A stretch of DNA of 43,424 nucleotides from NCBI GenBank assembly GCA_020346245.1, contig CP070778.1:2024063-2067486 (forward strand), in the 5' to 3' direction. Position numbers and translations under genes: made by a program. The stretch's first letter is position 1. The number at the start of each line of letters is the position of its first letter. Positions 41,921-43,424 of this stretch are shown one piece after another. Origin of the DNA: Flavobacteriaceae bacterium (GTDB lineage: Bacteria > Bacteroidota > Bacteroidia > Flavobacteriales > Flavobacteriaceae). The notes beneath the pieces were generated by a model. It searched no databases and was not told the origin of the DNA. It was given only the letters and a program-made list of their open reading frames with translations.

Positions 41921-43424
41921 ATGCATCAGACAGATAGATTAGAAGAATTCAAAAAATCGGTAAAAAATAAATTCTACATTTATAACAGCCTGTTTTTAAA
42001 TCTGCCCTATCAGGGGATCGAAAATGTGGGAATGCTCATTCCGCTTTTATTTGATCAATGCGAGAAAGGTTTAAAATCAGGCAAAAATCCACAGGAAATT
42101 TTAGATTTATTTTTTCGGTATTATGCAAATATTGAAACTGAAAAAGAACAAATTGATTTTATGTTCAGCATAATTCAATATGTTGAACGGCAGGTGGTAT
42201 TGTATGACAGTGTGGAAGATGCAGCATTTCCAAAATTACATGAACATTCGAGCTCTTTATCCATAAAAGATTACTTTCAATTAGTAAGTAAAAACAAGAG
42301 CTGGGAACAGATTGCAAAGAAATTATCAAGCTTTAGTGCGCGAATAGTATTAACTGCTCATCCAACCCAGTTTTATTCCCCGGCTGTCCTTGATATTATT
42401 GAAGAATTAAAATCACTTATTCTTGAAGATAAGATTAATGATATTGATGTTGTTCTTCAACAGTTAGGACTTACCTCTTTGATAAATACAAAGAAACCAA
42501 CGCCTTTGGATGAAGCGAAAAATATTATCTATATCCTTAGAAATGTTTACTATGCCGCCGTCGGGGATTTATTCTCCTATATTAAGAGCAATATTGAGAA
42601 TGATGAATTTGATAATTACAATATTATTAAACTTGGGTTTTGGCCGGGTGGAGATAGAGACGGAAATCCCTTTGTGACGGCAGACATTACCAAAGACGTG
42701 GCCGACGAGCTCCGTACGAATTTAATGAAATGCTACTATAACGATCTTAAAATACTTCGTAAGAAGCTTACTTTTAAGGATTCACGACCAGAATTAAACC
42801 TTTTAAGAGACAGGCTCTATGTCTCTATGTTCAATCCTGAAAAAGTAGTGAACTATGATAATATTATAGGGCCCTTATTGAAAGTACGGGAAATTTTAAT
42901 AGACAAGTACAATTCGCTCTACCTGAAACAGCTTGATGATCTTATTGATAAGGTAAAACTTTTCAAAACACATTTTGCTACCCTCGATATTCGGCAGGAT
43001 CATAGTAAACACTTACAGGTAGTTGAAACCGTTCTTAAGGTTAATGGTTTCATTAGTGAAAGTCTTGATGAACTGGCAGAAGGTGAATTAATAAATTTAC
43101 TTCTAAATGAAAATTTGAAATTAGATGCTAAAGATTATAAAGATGAAATTGTAAAAGATACCATTGTCAATATTTCCCAATTAAAGGAAATTCAGAATAA
43201 AAATGGTGAAGAGGGTTGTAATCGCTATATCATAAGTAACTCGGAGGATATCTATTCTGTTCTTTTTGTATATGGGCTTTTCAGATGGTGTGGTTGGGAA
43301 AAGGATAGTATTACTTTTGATATTGTTCCGCTTTTTGAAACAATGAACGGTATGGATACTGCGGAGGCTACCATGCAGTCGTTATTTGATTTACCAGATT
43401 ACTGTTCACATCTAGAACAACGGG
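41921..43424 (+). CDS. ppc: Phosphoenolpyruvate carboxylase, N-terminal part (cut by window end)
   Basis: The frame from the ATG at 41921 stays open to the last base, giving 501 codons. It encodes the N-terminal half of PEP carboxylase: VLTAHPTQF with catalytic His147 and GFWPGGDRDGNPFVTA (about 239-254), both family signatures; FATLDIRQDHSKH near residue 355 corresponds to the conserved FGLDIRQ-D segment, and YIISNSEDI follows near 436. It turns PEP and bicarbonate into oxaloacetate to refill the TCA cycle. The full enzyme has about 850-930 residues, so the C-terminal part, with the allosteric site, lies outside. An exact TATTTTTG box occurs at 41770-41777, 143 bases upstream. Confidence 0.96.
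   Translation, partial: MHQTDRLEEFKKSVKNKFYIYNSLFLNLPYQGIENVGMLIPLLFDQCEKGLKSGKNPQEILDLFFRYYANIETEKEQIDFMFSIIQYVERQVVLYDSVEDAAFPKLHEHSSSLSIKDYFQLVSKNKSWEQIAKKLSSFSARIVLTAHPTQFYSPAVLDIIEELKSLILEDKINDIDVVLQQLGLTSLINTKKPTPLDEAKNIIYILRNVYYAAVGDLFSYIKSNIENDEFDNYNIIKLGFWPGGDRDGNPFVTADITKDVADELRTNLMKCYYNDLKILRKKLTFKDSRPELNLLRDRLYVSMFNPEKVVNYDNIIGPLLKVREILIDKYNSLYLKQLDDLIDKVKLFKTHFATLDIRQDHSKHLQVVETVLKVNGFISESLDELAEGELINLLLNENLKLDAKDYKDEIVKDTIVNISQLKEIQNKNGEEGCNRYIISNSEDIYSVLFVYGLFRWCGWEKDSITFDIVPLFETMNGMDTAEATMQSLFDLPDYCSHLEQR

Noticed and set aside
1-43424. CRISPR array, tRNA or rRNA genes, integrase or transposase genes
   Set aside because: No regularly spaced repeats, cloverleaf-like arms with a CCA end, rRNA core sequence or recombinase motif were found on either strand by eye.

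Overview
The window is AT-rich chromosomal DNA of a member of the Bacteroidota, almost certainly Flavobacteriaceae. Three things point there. The promoters that can be seen carry the Bacteroidota -7 box TAnnTTTG, some with a TTTG about 18-20 bases upstream. There is almost no Shine-Dalgarno signal. The gene set and order are flavobacterial: rsfS-ftsH-LUD-cdsA-psd-ACBP, coaD-ddl beside PASTA-rluD, a Thx ribosomal peptide, and PAS kinases with an SHN-type H-box. No rRNA, tRNA, CRISPR array, insertion sequence or phage gene was found. This is mostly core genome with some decayed sequence.

Layout. 1-6 kb: two kynurenine-pathway genes (kynU, kmo) on the + strand, with a VOC protein, an MFS transporter, a lipoprotein and a ClpP lacking the usual N-terminal loop between them. 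6-9.5 kb: DUF4174 protein, coiled-coil (ex-zinc-ribbon) protein and Nif3-like protein on the - strand, then lpxK. 9.5-15.3 kb: a TPR hybrid histidine kinase, lipA, an ECF sigma factor with a small Cys-rich membrane protein, and a sigma/anti-sigma pair. 15.3-15.5 kb: a structured intergenic stretch that looks like a + strand small RNA. 15.5-22.5 kb: murB-aminotransferase, an aspartyl protease with PDZ domain, a DUF1573 protein, and valS with a long leader hairpin. 22.7-25.4 kb: a secreted protein, an AGMO/sterol-desaturase-like membrane hydroxylase and a creatininase-family enzyme. 25.4-30.2 kb: a - strand operon for membrane quality control and phospholipid synthesis. 30.3-33 kb: birA, SRPBCC protein, pyrE, NUDIX hydrolase and a small dead lipoprotein gene. 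33-36 kb: a five-PAS histidine kinase with a single-domain response regulator. 36-43.4 kb: coaD, ddl, PASTA protein, rluD, yaaA, a small lipoprotein, Thx, a UDG-like protein, and the 5' part of ppc, cut by the window edge.

How the genes fit together. Envelope work dominates: lpxK (lipid A), murB and ddl (peptidoglycan), cdsA and psd (phospholipid) with an acyl-CoA-binding protein, ftsH (membrane proteolysis), and a PASTA protein. kynU and kmo catalyse neighbouring steps of tryptophan breakdown. The most interesting items are ones a gene finder would miss: the candidate small RNA at 15.37-15.52 kb, the valS leader hairpin, two decayed gene pieces (4.48-4.61 kb and 32.69-32.96 kb) and the 42-residue Thx gene.
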